Assembly: GCA_007694905.1 (NCBI GenBank)
Contig: REEU01000161.1
Span: 1-64,000, forward strand
DNA: 64,000 nucleotides
From: Gammaproteobacteria bacterium
GTDB taxonomy: Bacteria; Pseudomonadota; Gammaproteobacteria; Pseudomonadales; Azotimanducaceae
Reading direction: 5' to 3'
Positions 1 through 8,609 of the stretch are shown piece after piece. The position numbers were made by a program, and so were the translations under genes. Each line of letters starts with the position of its first letter. The first letter of the stretch is position 1. The notes beneath the pieces were generated by a model. It was not told the DNA's origin and ran no database searches. It saw nothing but the letters and a program-made list of their open reading frames with translations.

Positions 1-2
1 GC

Positions 3-707
3 TATGCCGTGCAGCGCATGTTCCGGGAGATCTTCGAGGGCGAGTTCTACAACCTCATGCCTTACGACATCTACGTCGATTACCTGAAACACTCGAACAT
101 CGTTCGTCACGGTCCTGAGGGCGAGGGCCTGGCGCTGTGCGCACCTGACCAGGGTGCACGTGATTTCGTCAAGGAACTCTACACCAAGCTCGGCTTGCCG
201 AAGGCCAAATTCATCCTCCTGGACAAGGAGCGTTTCGGGGAGCGCGATGTCCAGATCACCCTGCATCGGGAAAGCGAGTCGACGTTCGATGAAATCCGTG
301 GCCACGACATCGTGCTGCTCGACGACATGGTGCGTACCGGCTCCACGGTGGTGAAGACCTGCCAGTTCCTCAAGCAGATCGAGCCCGGCCGCATGGTGTT
401 CGGCGTGACCCACTTCTACGCCAGCGAAGAAGGCCGGCAAAAGATGGCGGATACCACCATCAACGAGATCCTGACCCTGAACACGCTGCCGACCATCCTC
501 AATCGTGATGAGCAGGGCCGGCTGCGGCGCAAGATGGTGGTGCTGAAGATCGAGAGCTGGCTCGCGCGCCAGCTCGGTGAGATTCTAGGTATTCCGCATC
601 GTGAGGGCGGCTCCTTCTATCAGATCGACATGTCCTCGAAGAATCCTCGCTTCATCCGCAAGATCTGGTCGAACGATCAGCTTTCGGAGCTGCACGGCCC
701 CCACTGA
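3..707 (+). CDS. Ribose-phosphate pyrophosphokinase-like protein (5' end cut by window)
   Basis: This is the C-terminal part (about 235 residues) of a PRPP-synthetase-like enzyme, which would transfer pyrophosphate from ATP to ribose 5-phosphate in the cytosol. The reading frame is open to the window edge (YAVQRMF...), so the GTG at 9 is not the true start. The PRPP-binding loop is visible as DIVLLDDMVRTGSTVVKT, preceded by a LALCAPDQGA segment and a LLDKERFGERD stretch that correspond to the ribose-5-phosphate and catalytic flexible-loop regions of the family. The sequence diverges from typical bacterial Prs, so it may be a second, class-distinct paralogue. A phosphoribosyltransferase of unknown substrate is the alternative. 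Confidence 0.75.
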   Translation, partial: YAVQRMFREIFEGEFYNLMPYDIYVDYLKHSNIVRHGPEGEGLALCAPDQGARDFVKELYTKLGLPKAKFILLDKERFGERDVQITLHRESESTFDEIRGHDIVLLDDMVRTGSTVVKTCQFLKQIEPGRMVFGVTHFYASEEGRQKMADTTINEILTLNTLPTILNRDEQGRLRRKMVVLKIESWLARQLGEILGIPHREGGSFYQIDMSSKNPRFIRKIWSNDQLSELHGPH

Positions 708-880
708 CGTCTGGGTGATCACCGGCGCGCCGCGGGGCGGTCTGCGAGCGCTCGATCCAGCTCGGCGCCTCCTCGATGCCATGGCCGGACGCTACGAACG
801 AGGCGAGCTCGACCCCGTGGTGAATTGAGCCATGGTCCAGAGCGCACCCGCAGGCGGGCGCGCAAGGCAGGTAGACCCTG
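708..880. other. Intergenic stretch with a short open frame
   Basis: This gap lies between the Prs-like gene and the convergent permease. One forward frame stays open to a stop at 826-828 and reads ITGAPRGGLRALDPARRLLD, with MAGRYERGELDPVVN following. Its composition looks coding, but the only starts are a GTG at 716 or an upstream ATG inside the Prs-like gene, with no convincing ribosome binding site. It could be a small gene or a displaced C-terminal tail. I do not call it a gene. Confidence 0.25.
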
Positions 881-2671
881 TCAGGTCAGCGGCCAGACCA
901 GCGGCACCAGGATGATGGTCACGATTCCGGCGACGACGTTCATCATGATGCCGATGCGCATGAAGTCCGTGAAGCGGTAACCCCCCGGTCCGAACACCAT
1001 GAGGTTGGTCTGATACCCAAGCGGTGTCGCATAGCTGGCCGATGCCGCGATCATCACCGCGATCACGTAGGGTTCCGGGTTCAGCCCCAGCGCGTGGGTC
1101 ATGCTGAGCACCACCGGCAGCATGATCAGCGCGGCGGCGTTGTTGGTGATCGTTTCGGTGAGGAGCGAAACCGCAAAAAACGTCAGCACCAGCAGCAGCA
1201 GCGGATTGCCGTCCGCCAGAATCAGCACGCCGCTACCGATCCATGCTGCCGCTCCGGAGACCTGCAGGGCGTTGCCGAGCGCAAAGCTCGCCGCGATGGT
1301 CACGATCACCGTCAGGTCCAGACTGCGGCGCGCCTCGGCCATGGTCAGGCAGCGGGCGGCGACCATGGCGATCGCCGCGAGCAGCGCGGCATTGAGCATG
1401 CTGGTCAGGCCAAAGGACGCCAGTGCCACCATAGTCACGAGGATGCCGAGCGCGACCCCGGTCTTGCTGTGATCCGGCCGCTGCTCGTTCAAGTCGTTGA
1501 TCATCAGGAAGTCCCGCAGATGGCGCTGGCGGGTGATGAACGGTGAGCGGGCCTCGAGCAGCAGGACATCGCCTGCTTTGAGTGTGATGCTGCCCAAATT
1601 GCCGTGAATCGACTCCCCATTGCGGTTCACCGCCAGCACCACTGCGCCGTAGCGGTCCCGGAAGCGGCCGTCGCGCAGGGTTTGACCGATGCCGTCGCAG
1701 ACCGGCGAGACGACGGCCTCCACCAGCCGGCGCTCGGCCATGTCCTTCTCGATCACCGGCGTGTTGCTGTCGGACGCGACCAGGCCGTTGATCCGCAGGA
1801 CGTCGACGATGGCATCCGTCTCGCCGACGAAGACGAGACGGTCTCCGGCCTGCAGCCGTTCCTCGGGTGCCACCGCCGTGATGATGCCGCCCTGGCGTTC
1901 GATTTCGGCCAGGAAGATGCGCCCGAGGTGGCGCAGCCCTGCCTGTTGAATCGACAGCCCCACGAGCGGGCCGTCCGCGGCGACGGCCACCTCGAATGTG
2001 AACTCCCGCCGATTGGCGAACTGTTCGGAAACGCTGGGCCGTTCCGGCAGCAGCCGCTTGGCCGTCAGCAGCAGGATCAGGAAACCGGCAACGGCTACAC
2101 CGAGGCCCACCGGTGTGATATCGAACATGTTGAAGCCGTCGCGTCCGGTGAGCGCCTGGAACTGGCCGTTGACCACCAGATTGGTGCTGGTTCCGATCAA
2201 GGTCAGGGTGCCGCCGAAGATGGACGCGTAGGACAGGGGGATCATCAGCCGGCTCGGTGAGACGTCGATCTGCTTCGACCAGCGGGCCACCGCCGGAATC
2301 ATGGTGGCGACCACGGGGGTGTTGTTGAGGAACCCGCTCATAGTGCTGACCGGCAGCATCAGCCGTGTCAGTGCACCCCGATAGCTCTTCGGCCGGCCGA
2401 GCACCCGGCCGACGATGGCATCGACCCCACCGGAGTTCTGCACGCCCGCCGCCACCACGAACAGGGCAGCCACCGTGATGAGGCCGGGATTGGCGAAACC
2501 GGCCAGGGCCTGGTCAGGGGCGAGTATTCCTGTGACGGTGAGCAGCACGAGGGCCGCGACCAGCACGAGGTCCGGGGTCAGTCGCGTTGTGGCCAGCGTG
2601 AGCAGCACCGCGCCGCACGTGAACAGCGTGAGCCAGCCCTGCCAATCGAGTACCGAGGGTTCCGCCAACAT
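881..2671 (-). CDS. SLC13/DASS-family permease with central RCK_C (TrkA-C) domains
   Basis: The product is a 596-residue inner-membrane anion transporter of the SLC13 (DASS) type, probably sodium-coupled uptake of sulfate or a di/tricarboxylate. The N-terminal half holds several membrane segments, including the family signature region FLNNTPVVATMIPAVARW and a STNLVVNG motif. A soluble middle part (about residues 215-390) contains two TrkA_C-like repeats (LVGLSIQQAGLRHLG and GIGQTLRDGRFRDRYGA). The C-terminal half repeats the permease fold, with ETITNNAAALIMLPVV. Substrate cannot be deduced. The gene stands alone, convergent with the upstream Prs-like gene, and an AT-rich stretch lies just before its start. 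Confidence 0.9.
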   Translation of the reverse strand: MLAEPSVLDWQGWLTLFTCGAVLLTLATTRLTPDLVLVAALVLLTVTGILAPDQALAGFANPGLITVAALFVVAAGVQNSGGVDAIVGRVLGRPKSYRGALTRLMLPVSTMSGFLNNTPVVATMIPAVARWSKQIDVSPSRLMIPLSYASIFGGTLTLIGTSTNLVVNGQFQALTGRDGFNMFDITPVGLGVAVAGFLILLLTAKRLLPERPSVSEQFANRREFTFEVAVAADGPLVGLSIQQAGLRHLGRIFLAEIERQGGIITAVAPEERLQAGDRLVFVGETDAIVDVLRINGLVASDSNTPVIEKDMAERRLVEAVVSPVCDGIGQTLRDGRFRDRYGAVVLAVNRNGESIHGNLGSITLKAGDVLLLEARSPFITRQRHLRDFLMINDLNEQRPDHSKTGVALGILVTMVALASFGLTSMLNAALLAAIAMVAARCLTMAEARRSLDLTVIVTIAASFALGNALQVSGAAAWIGSGVLILADGNPLLLLVLTFFAVSLLTETITNNAAALIMLPVVLSMTHALGLNPEPYVIAVMIAASASYATPLGYQTNLMVFGPGGYRFTDFMRIGIMMNVVAGIVTIILVPLVWPLT

Positions 2672-2764
2672 CGTCCCGCCGAGTCTGCCGAGGGGCGCGA
2701 CCCTCAGAGTGGAGGATGGCGCCCATGATTGCCACGCACCCGGTCATCATGGTCGGGGCGTGAA

Positions 2765-2822
2765 GCGGCTGGAAGTAATTAAGTTCGATTCTCTAATACG
2801 AATTCGCTATTAATAAGCCGCT
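2765..2822 (-). promoter_or_regulatory. AT-rich probable promoter region of the SLC13 permease
   Basis: A short island of A/T sequence interrupts otherwise GC-rich DNA about 100 bases upstream of the permease start. It contains the self-complementary CGAATTCG and several TATTAA/TATTAG-like blocks on the minus strand. This composition fits a promoter/operator. I cannot assign exact -35 and -10 boxes. Confidence 0.35.
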
Positions 2823-2845
2823 GATCCACGCACGGGATGACCGGG

Positions 2846-3574
2846 TCAGCGCTCATCCGGAGCTGGGCGGGCGCGCTGGTTGTACAGCAGCTTCCTGAGT
2901 GCTTCCTTCTCCTGGTCGCTCAGCTTGGAGAAGTCGTTGCCGAGGTCGGAGCCCGCGGCCATTCCCCGCTGCACGGCAGCACGTTCGCCCATCTCCTCGA
3001 ACCAGCGCTTGAAGTGCTTGAAGTCGTCGATGTTCTGACCCTGGCCTTCCCAGCCCACGGTCCACGGATAGCAGATCATGTCGGCGATGGTGTAGTCGTC
3101 GCCAGCGACGTAGGGATGGTGGTAGAGCTGCGTGTTGAGCACGCCGTAGCAGCGGTTCACCTCGTCGGTGAAGCGGTTCACGGCATAGCGCTGGTCGCCC
3201 TGGCTGTCCTTGAGGCGGCGGAAGTGGCCACATTCGCCGGTCTTCGGCCCCTGGTTCGCCATCTGCCACATCACCCACTCATGCACCTTGGCGCGTCCGC
3301 GCACATCGCTGGGCAGGAAGCGACCCTCCTTTTCGGCGACGTACCACATGATGGCGCCGGACTCGAAGACTGAGATCGGCTCGCCCCCGTCTGCGGGCGC
3401 TTGATCCACCAGTGCCGGCATCCGATTGTTGGGCGAGATGCGCAGGAATGCGTCCGTGAACTGATCGCCTTTGCCGATGTTGCACGGCACGATGCGGTAG
3501 TCCGCAGCGAGTTCTTCGAGCAGGATCGTCACCTTCTTGCCGTTCGGTGTGGGCCAGTAGTGAACGTCGTACAT
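2846..3574 (-). CDS. Glutathione S-transferase, Nu-class (YfcG/YghU-like)
   Basis: A 242-residue cytosolic GST. The N-terminal thioredoxin-like domain carries the TPNGKKVTI segment, whose Thr-Pro-Asn motif replaces a catalytic Cys/Ser in YfcG/YghU-type enzymes that bind two glutathiones and act as disulfide reductases. NNRMPALVD (the conserved cis-Pro region) and FESGAIMWYVAE follow. The C-terminal helical domain includes YVAGDDYTIADMICYPW, the usual GST structural motif. The open frame runs further upstream, but the start at 3574 matches the family N-terminus and has a GGGAGA ribosome binding site. It is divergent from the Tat-exported hydrolase 86 bases away, so the two may share a control region. 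Confidence 0.9.
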   Translation of the reverse strand: MYDVHYWPTPNGKKVTILLEELAADYRIVPCNIGKGDQFTDAFLRISPNNRMPALVDQAPADGGEPISVFESGAIMWYVAEKEGRFLPSDVRGRAKVHEWVMWQMANQGPKTGECGHFRRLKDSQGDQRYAVNRFTDEVNRCYGVLNTQLYHHPYVAGDDYTIADMICYPWTVGWEGQGQNIDDFKHFKRWFEEMGERAAVQRGMAAGSDLGNDFSKLSDQEKEALRKLLYNQRARPAPDER

Positions 3575-3660
3575 CGCCGGTTCTCCCTCGTGCACTCGAT
3601 GGGGCATGATACGGATCCGGACGCAGCCTGCGTACCGCCGTCCCGCCCGGAGATGCTGCC

Positions 3661-4509
3661 ATGGCCGAGGAACTTCGTCCCCCACCGCTCACCCGCCGGC
3701 ACTTTCTGGCTACCAGCGCCGGCGCGGGCTTCGCGCTGGCCGTGCGACCCATCAGCGCCGACACCGTGATCGAGACGGCCGCCACCGGCCTGGTGGCTGG
3801 CGATGTCAGCGTTCCTGTGGGAGACGGCGAGATTCCCGGTTACCTGGCGCGACCGGAGGGCGAGGGGCCATTCCCGGTGGTGTTGGTGATTCAGGAGATC
3901 TTCGGCGTCCATGAGCACATCAAGGACGTCTGCCGCCGCTTCGCCCACGAGGGTTACCTCGCCGTGGCGCCGGAACTGTTCCATCGCCAGGGCGATGTCT
4001 CGGGCCTGTCGGACTTCGATGCCATCCTCGCCATCGTGGGCCAGGTGCCGGACGAGCAGGTCATGGCGGATCTCGACGCGACGGTGGCGTTCGCTGCAGG
4101 CGAGCACGGCAACGTGGCCCAACTCGGCATCACGGGCTTCTGCTGGGGTGGACGCATCACCTGGCTGTACTCGGCTCACAGTGAACTCGTCGGGGCCGGT
4201 GTCGCTTGGTACGGCCGCGTGACCGGCGAGGCCAGTGACCTCCATCCGCGTCATCCTGTGGATGTCGCGGCCGAGCTGAACGCGCCGGTACTGGGCCTCT
4301 ACGGCGGTCAGGACACCGGCATTCCCATGACCGAGGTGGAGAAGATGCAGGCCGCCCTCGAGGCCGCTGACTCGTCGTCCACCTTTCACATCTATCCGGA
4401 CGCGCCTCACGCCTTCTTCGCCGACTACCGGCCAAGCTATCGTGAGGCGGCCGCGGCGGACGCCTGGCCCCGTACCCTCGCCTGGTTTCGCGATCACGGC
4501 GTCGGCTGA
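3661..4509 (+). CDS. Dienelactone hydrolase family protein with Tat signal
   Basis: A 282-residue alpha/beta hydrolase of the dienelactone hydrolase family. The N-terminus reads LTRRHFLATSAGAGFALAV, a twin-arginine signal, so the enzyme is probably exported folded to the periplasm. The catalytic triad is visible: nucleophile Cys161 in GFCWGG, Asp218 in YGGQDTG and His250 in DAPHAFF. The Cys nucleophile is characteristic of this family. The natural substrate is unknown; carboxymethylenebutenolidase activity is the family reference reaction. It is followed after 30 bases by the UGA-containing redox gene, with which it may be co-transcribed. Confidence 0.9.
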   Translation: MAEELRPPPLTRRHFLATSAGAGFALAVRPISADTVIETAATGLVAGDVSVPVGDGEIPGYLARPEGEGPFPVVLVIQEIFGVHEHIKDVCRRFAHEGYLAVAPELFHRQGDVSGLSDFDAILAIVGQVPDEQVMADLDATVAFAAGEHGNVAQLGITGFCWGGRITWLYSAHSELVGAGVAWYGRVTGEASDLHPRHPVDVAAELNAPVLGLYGGQDTGIPMTEVEKMQAALEAADSSSTFHIYPDAPHAFFADYRPSYREAAAADAWPRTLAWFRDHGVG

Positions 4510-4539
4510 GCAGCACGCTCCACCATAGGAGATTTTTGC

Positions 4540-5640
4540 ATGCTTTTGAAATCCCTGAAGATTCCCAAGGCCGAGTTTGAGGCCGGAACCGGCTGGCAAC
4601 TGAAGCCGGAAGGCGCCTGCAAAGGCGACGTCTGCATCCCGCTGCCGGAAACGCCCGGCGACACGGTGGACGTGCAGGCGGTCGCGGATGCCATGGGCCT
4701 GCCGCTGGCGTCCGCGTCGGATCACGGCCTCTGGGCCCTCGGGCCGGAAGCCATCGGCGGTCGCGCGCTCGTGACCGCGGAGGCGCCCGACCTGCGTCTG
4801 CCCGATCTCGACGGCAACGAATTTGCGCTGTCGAGCCTGCGCGGCAGGAAGGTCCTGCTCTACGCCTGGGCCCCGTACTGAGGCTGTTCCGGCGACCTGT
4901 CCGTGTGGCAGGCACTCAGGAACGAACTCGCGCCAGAGGGCTTCGAGCTCGTCACCGTCGGTCTCGACACCCTCGGCGCCGAAGGCTGCCGACAGTTCAT
5001 CGAGGCCGCCCAACCGCAACATCCGTCACTGATCGATCAGTTCCACAAGCTCGCGGATGCCTTCGGGGTCATCAATATTCCTAGCAGCGTGTGGATCGAT
5101 GAGCAGGGCATGATCGTCCGGCCTGCCGAAGTCGCTCCGGCGCCGCCGGGCGGGCGTCGTGCTCCTCCGCGTGACATGCCGGGGGAAACGCCCGAGCGGC
5201 TGCGCGAGATGATGCAGGAAGCGGTGAAGATTCCGAACGATTCCGAGGCGTATCACGCAGCCTTGCGCGACTGGGTCGAACATGGCGCCGCCTCCCGCTA
5301 TGCGTTGTCGCCCGATGAGGTGATTGCCCGGTCGCGGCCGCGCGATGCGAACCGCTCCCTGGGCCACGCCCATTTCGAGCTGGCCAGCGCGCTGGAACTG
5401 GCCGGCCATCACGACGCCGCGATCCAGCACTTCCGCGAGGCCCATCGCCTGGTACCTGAGAGCTGGACGTTCCGGCGTCAGGCCTGGTCGCTGGAGTCCG
5501 TGGATGCGGCCGGACCCTTCGCCCGCTTCTGGCAGGGCCCGAAGCCCGACGACCCGGAGTCATGGCCTTACGAGGGCGGCTGGCTGGAGGACGTCAAGCA
5601 GGTGGGCGCGGAGAACTACAACGACCGTTGGAAGCCGTGA
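4540..5640 (+). CDS. Probable selenoprotein: thioredoxin-fold redox protein with in-frame UGA (Sec114)
   Basis: One continuous frame of 366 codons is interrupted only by the TGA at 4879-4881. The protein starts MLLKSLKIPKAEF, has a CKGDVC pair (Cys27, Cys32), then an AhpC/TlpA-like redoxin domain (PDLRLPDLDGNEFALSSLRG), which reaches YAWAPY-[UGA]-GC-SGD. The UGA sits exactly where thioredoxin-fold proteins place the first active-site Cys, giving U-G-C. Downstream coding continues in the same frame with typical redoxin elements (LIDQFHKLADAFGVINIPSSVWID) and a TPR-like C-terminus (FELASALELAGHHDAAIQHF). A hairpin lies 20 bases after the UGA. I recall ResA-like WAxxUGC redox selenoproteins with this layout, which this matches (WAPYUGC). 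A nonsense mutation is the alternative. An ATAGGAG ribosome binding site precedes the ATG. Confidence 0.8.
4882..4920 (+). promoter_or_regulatory. Candidate bacterial SECIS hairpin
   Basis: Immediately after the in-frame UGA, bases 4896-4901 (CCTGTC) can pair with 4907-4912 (GGCAGG), five Watson-Crick pairs plus one G-U, closing a five-base loop CGTGT. The loop begins 20 bases after the UGA and has a G in its first two positions, as described for bacterial SECIS elements read by SelB. The stem is short, so this is suggestive rather than proof. Confidence 0.5.
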
Positions 5641-5657
5641 GCGAAACAGGAGTCACC

Positions 5658-6317
5658 ATGCAGTTTCTGAGTTTTCTCGGCACGGCAAGAGACAGCGCAC
5701 CACCCAAGCCTGCTCGCCTGGGGCTTCGGGTAGTGCGAGCGTGCGCGAATTTTCTCGCGGAGCACCACCCGGAGCACGGGAATGAGGTCATCGACCCGCT
5801 GGACTTCGATCTAGGTGGCGTGTTCAAGCCTCATTTCGCTTACGCGCGCAGTCAGGCGCCCGCGGATCTCCGAGCGCTGGCGGACAAGATCGATGCAGCG
5901 GATGGCTACGTCATGATCAGTCCGGAGTACAATCACGCCATGAGCCCGACGCTGGCGCACCTCCTGAATCATTTCGGCAGTTCCCTGTTCGCCTACAAGC
6001 CTAGCGTCATCGTGACCTACTCTGCGGGACAGTGGGGCGGGCTGCGGGCAGCGGTGGCCATGCGCACGTTCCTCTCCGAGCTCGGATGTCTGCCGGTGTC
6101 CGCGATGATCCACGTGCCGAAGGCGCAGGACGTCTATCGGGAAGACGGCTCTGTGCAGGAAGGTGTGGAGGCGACGGATTGGTCCGGCTATCTGGGCAGG
6201 GCCTTCGCGCAAATGCTTTGGTGGGCAGAGGCAGCGCAGGTTCAACGGGAACAGAGTGATCCTCACGCACTGGTGCGGGATTTCAAGCGCGATCCTTCGC
6301 AACGCAATGCGCCGTGA
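5658..6317 (+). CDS. NAD(P)H-dependent FMN reductase family protein
   Basis: A 219-residue flavodoxin-like protein of the NADPH-dependent FMN reductase family. Diagnostic segments are an N-terminal strand-loop for FMN phosphate binding (SFLGTARDSAPPKP) and DGYVMISPEYNHAMSPTL, whose SPEYN motif is the hallmark flavin-contacting loop, followed by AGQWGG. The start at 5658 has an ACAGGAG site; upstream in-frame codons belong to the preceding gene's shadow. It begins 17 bases after the selenoprotein gene and is probably in the same operon, so a role in redox or electrophile defence with its neighbours is plausible but inferred. Confidence 0.88.
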   Translation: MQFLSFLGTARDSAPPKPARLGLRVVRACANFLAEHHPEHGNEVIDPLDFDLGGVFKPHFAYARSQAPADLRALADKIDAADGYVMISPEYNHAMSPTLAHLLNHFGSSLFAYKPSVIVTYSAGQWGGLRAAVAMRTFLSELGCLPVSAMIHVPKAQDVYREDGSVQEGVEATDWSGYLGRAFAQMLWWAEAAQVQREQSDPHALVRDFKRDPSQRNAP

Positions 6318-6417
6318 TCGACACACCAGACCGGCAAGGAGCAAGCTGAATGGCTTACCCTGGCCCGTCCACTGATGTAGATCGGATCAGAGCCTCCGAA
6401 GGACGCAGCGGCAAGCC

Positions 6418-7077
6418 GTGACCATCGACCTCGTCATCTTCGATTGCGACGGTGTGCTCGTGGATTCTGAGCGCCTCGCGGTTCGCATCGAGGGCGCAGC
6501 ACTGGCGGAACTTGGCTTGGCTTTTTCTGAGGATGAGCTGGTGGAACGCTTCGTCGGTGTCACGGACGCCTATTTTCGCAAAGAGGTCGAGGCCCATCTG
6601 GGTCGGCCGCTGCCCGAGGACTGGGACGAGCTTATGGCGGCGCGTTACCAGGATGCCTACCGCAACGAGCTGACCCCGGTGGACGGGGTGCTGGAAGCGC
6701 TCGATGCCATCGCCTATCCGAACTGCGTTGCCTCCAACGGCAGCCACCGCAAGATGGCTTTCACGCTCGGGATCACTGGCCTGCACGCGCGCTTTGCCGG
6801 ACGCATCTTCAGCGCCTACGATGTCACGCGGGGCAAGCCCGCTCCGGATCTTTTTCTGCACGCGGCCGAGCATCTCGGCGTCGATCCGAGCGGCTGCGTG
6901 GTGGTCGAGGACAGTCCCAACGGCGTCGCCGCGGCGCGCGCGGCGGGGATGCACGTCTTTGCCTACGCTGGCGGACTGACCCCCGCCGCGCGGCTGGAAG
7001 GGCCAGCGACCACCGTGTTCGAGGACATGCGCGTCCTGCCTTCTCTCCTCGAAGTCCACCGCAGCCGGAGCCACTGA
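6418..7077 (+). CDS. HAD-superfamily phosphatase (beta-phosphoglucomutase-like subfamily)
   Basis: A 219-residue HAD hydrolase. Motif I is FDCDGVLVDSE near the N-terminus (nucleophile Asp and acid/base Asp), motif II is CVASNGS, motif III is the Lys in RGKPAPDLFLHAA, and motif IV is VVVEDSPNGVAAARAAG. A four-helix cap lies between motifs I and II (subclass IA). The closest family members by pattern are YieH/GPH-like sugar-phosphate phosphatases. The substrate cannot be fixed. The start is a GTG at 6418, chosen because the conserved motif begins five residues later. It is convergent with the next gene, 21 bases away. Confidence 0.9.
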   Translation: MTIDLVIFDCDGVLVDSERLAVRIEGAALAELGLAFSEDELVERFVGVTDAYFRKEVEAHLGRPLPEDWDELMAARYQDAYRNELTPVDGVLEALDAIAYPNCVASNGSHRKMAFTLGITGLHARFAGRIFSAYDVTRGKPAPDLFLHAAEHLGVDPSGCVVVEDSPNGVAAARAAGMHVFAYAGGLTPAARLEGPATTVFEDMRVLPSLLEVHRSRSH

Positions 7078-7098
7078 TTCAGGTGGTGGCTGCCCTGC

Positions 7099-8412
7099 TC
7101 AATCGCCGTTGAGTCGCGTCAGCGCCTGGTAGGTGAGTACCTTCAGCTCGCTGCGCAGGGGCCAGGGGGACTGCATGAGCTGGATCATGCCGACGACGAC
7201 GATATCCTCCACCGGATCCACCCAGAAGATGGTGCCGGCAGCGCCGCCCCAGCTGTACTCGCCCACCGAGCCGATGACACCGGTGGCAGGGACGTCGTGG
7301 ACCACCCCAAACCCAAGGCCGAAGCCGGCGCCGGTGAAGCCGCCGAGTGCACCGAGGCCCGGGCGCTCGCCGCTGCCGTCTGCCGAGACCGCTGCCGGCA
7401 GGTGATCCATGGTCATCAGCTGCACGGTCTTCGGGGACAGGATGCGCACGTCGCCCAGCTCGCCGCCATTGCGAAGCATTTCGGCGAAGCGAGCGTAATC
7501 GTTCGCGGTGGAGATGAGTCCGGCGCCACCGGAAAAGAACGTGGTGTTCTCCCATAGGGGATAGGCGGGGGTCGGCAGAATCTGCAGCCGTCCGGCTTCG
7601 TGGTCGTAGCCGTGGTGGGTGCCGAGACGGTCGCGTTTGTCGGCGGGAATGTCGAAGAAGGTGTCGTTCATGCCCAGCGGGCGGAACAGCCGCTCGGTGA
7701 GGAACTCGTCGAAGCGTTGCCCGCTGATCCGCTCCACCACGGCGCCGAGGATGTCGTTGGCCACGCTGTAGTGCCAGCGGGTGCCGGGCTGGAACTTCAG
7801 CGGCAGCTCAGCGACGCGGGCAATGAACGCGTCGAGATCAACACTCTCGCTCCAACCGGACTCGCGATACATCACATCCAGGGGGTCGCGCGGCGAGAAG
7901 CCGTAGCTGAAGCCTGCGGTGTGCGTGAGCAGATGCTGCATGGTGATCGGCTCAGCCGGCACCCGGCTACCGTCTTCCATGAGGACCTCGAGTTCGGCGA
8001 GCTCCGGCAGAAATTTCGATATCGGATCTCTGAGCTGAAACGCGCCCTCTTCATACAGGATCATCGTCGCCACGGCGGCGATGGGCTTGCTCATGGAGTA
8101 GATGCGGAACAGGGTGTCCTCCCGCATCGGGGTCGCCTGTTCGATATCGGCCTTGCCTACGGCATCGAGGTGGACCACCTGACCCTCACGCGCCACCAGG
8201 ACGACGGCGCCGGCCAGTTTGCCCTCGTCCACGTAGCGCTGGGTCAACGTGCTGAGGCGTGCCAGGCGTTCGCCCGACATGCCCACCTGTTCGGGCGCGA
8301 CCCGCGGTAGCACGGCCAGATCGGCCAGCGCCGCTGCGGTTGGCAGGCCGGTCAGCGCCCACGCGAGCAGCAGAGCGGCGCAGCGCGTGATCTTCGGTGT
8401 CGTCGCCATCAT
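7099..8412 (-). CDS. Serine hydrolase, class C beta-lactamase/esterase family, exported
   Basis: A 437-residue protein with a cleavable signal peptide (hydrophobic run CAALLLAWALTGLPTAAALA). The penicillin-binding fold is shown by the SxxK motif S106-M-S-K109 in LFRIYSMSKPIAA, a tyrosine motif region FQPGTRWHYSVANDILG, and HLLTHTAGFSYG. These features fit EstB-type esterases and class C beta-lactamase-like periplasmic hydrolases. The real substrate (ester, amide or peptidoglycan) is unknown, and resistance to beta-lactams should not be assumed. A second member of the family occurs at 56264-57502. ATG codons at 8412 and 8409 are both possible starts. Confidence 0.88.
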   Translation of the reverse strand: MMATTPKITRCAALLLAWALTGLPTAAALADLAVLPRVAPEQVGMSGERLARLSTLTQRYVDEGKLAGAVVLVAREGQVVHLDAVGKADIEQATPMREDTLFRIYSMSKPIAAVATMILYEEGAFQLRDPISKFLPELAELEVLMEDGSRVPAEPITMQHLLTHTAGFSYGFSPRDPLDVMYRESGWSESVDLDAFIARVAELPLKFQPGTRWHYSVANDILGAVVERISGQRFDEFLTERLFRPLGMNDTFFDIPADKRDRLGTHHGYDHEAGRLQILPTPAYPLWENTTFFSGGAGLISTANDYARFAEMLRNGGELGDVRILSPKTVQLMTMDHLPAAVSADGSGERPGLGALGGFTGAGFGLGFGVVHDVPATGVIGSVGEYSWGGAAGTIFWVDPVEDIVVVGMIQLMQSPWPLRSELKVLTYQALTRLNGD

Positions 8413-8536
8413 CTCTCTGTTCTCCTCGAGCTGGTCATCGCCTCCCGGACGAGGCGCGCTAGAGAACTATAACGAGTTCCAGCCGAATTCGGATGAGGTC
8501 TCGCCCGCGGACCGGGGTTCAGGGCGGCCAGCAGGC

Positions 8537-8574
8537 TTAAGTCTCACAGGTTGAAGCGCGTTATGATGAGTTGG
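8537..8574 (+). promoter_or_regulatory. Candidate promoter of the SRPBCC gene
   Basis: A TATGAT box at 8562-8567 (one mismatch to the sigma-70 -10 consensus) lies about 40 bases upstream of the start codon. A TTAAGT at 8537-8542 could serve as a poorly spaced -35. Only the -10 is convincing. Confidence 0.35.
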
Positions 8575-8609
8575 CTAATCGATCTTCAAACCAATCCAGG
8601 AGCGACTCA

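Noticed and set aside
4879-4881. Simple nonsense mutation splitting two genes
   Set aside because: Not excluded, but less likely than selenocysteine because the codon coincides with the active-site position, the frame is intact for 250 codons beyond, and a hairpin follows.
3529-5022. Minus-strand open frame spanning the hydrolase and the UGA region
   Set aside because: Antisense shadow. It does not explain the conserved domains on the plus strand and overlaps three real genes.
7099-8412. Antibiotic-resistance beta-lactamase
   Set aside because: The SxxK fold is shared by many esterases and peptidases. Motif context is EstB-like and no ampR-like regulator adjoins it.
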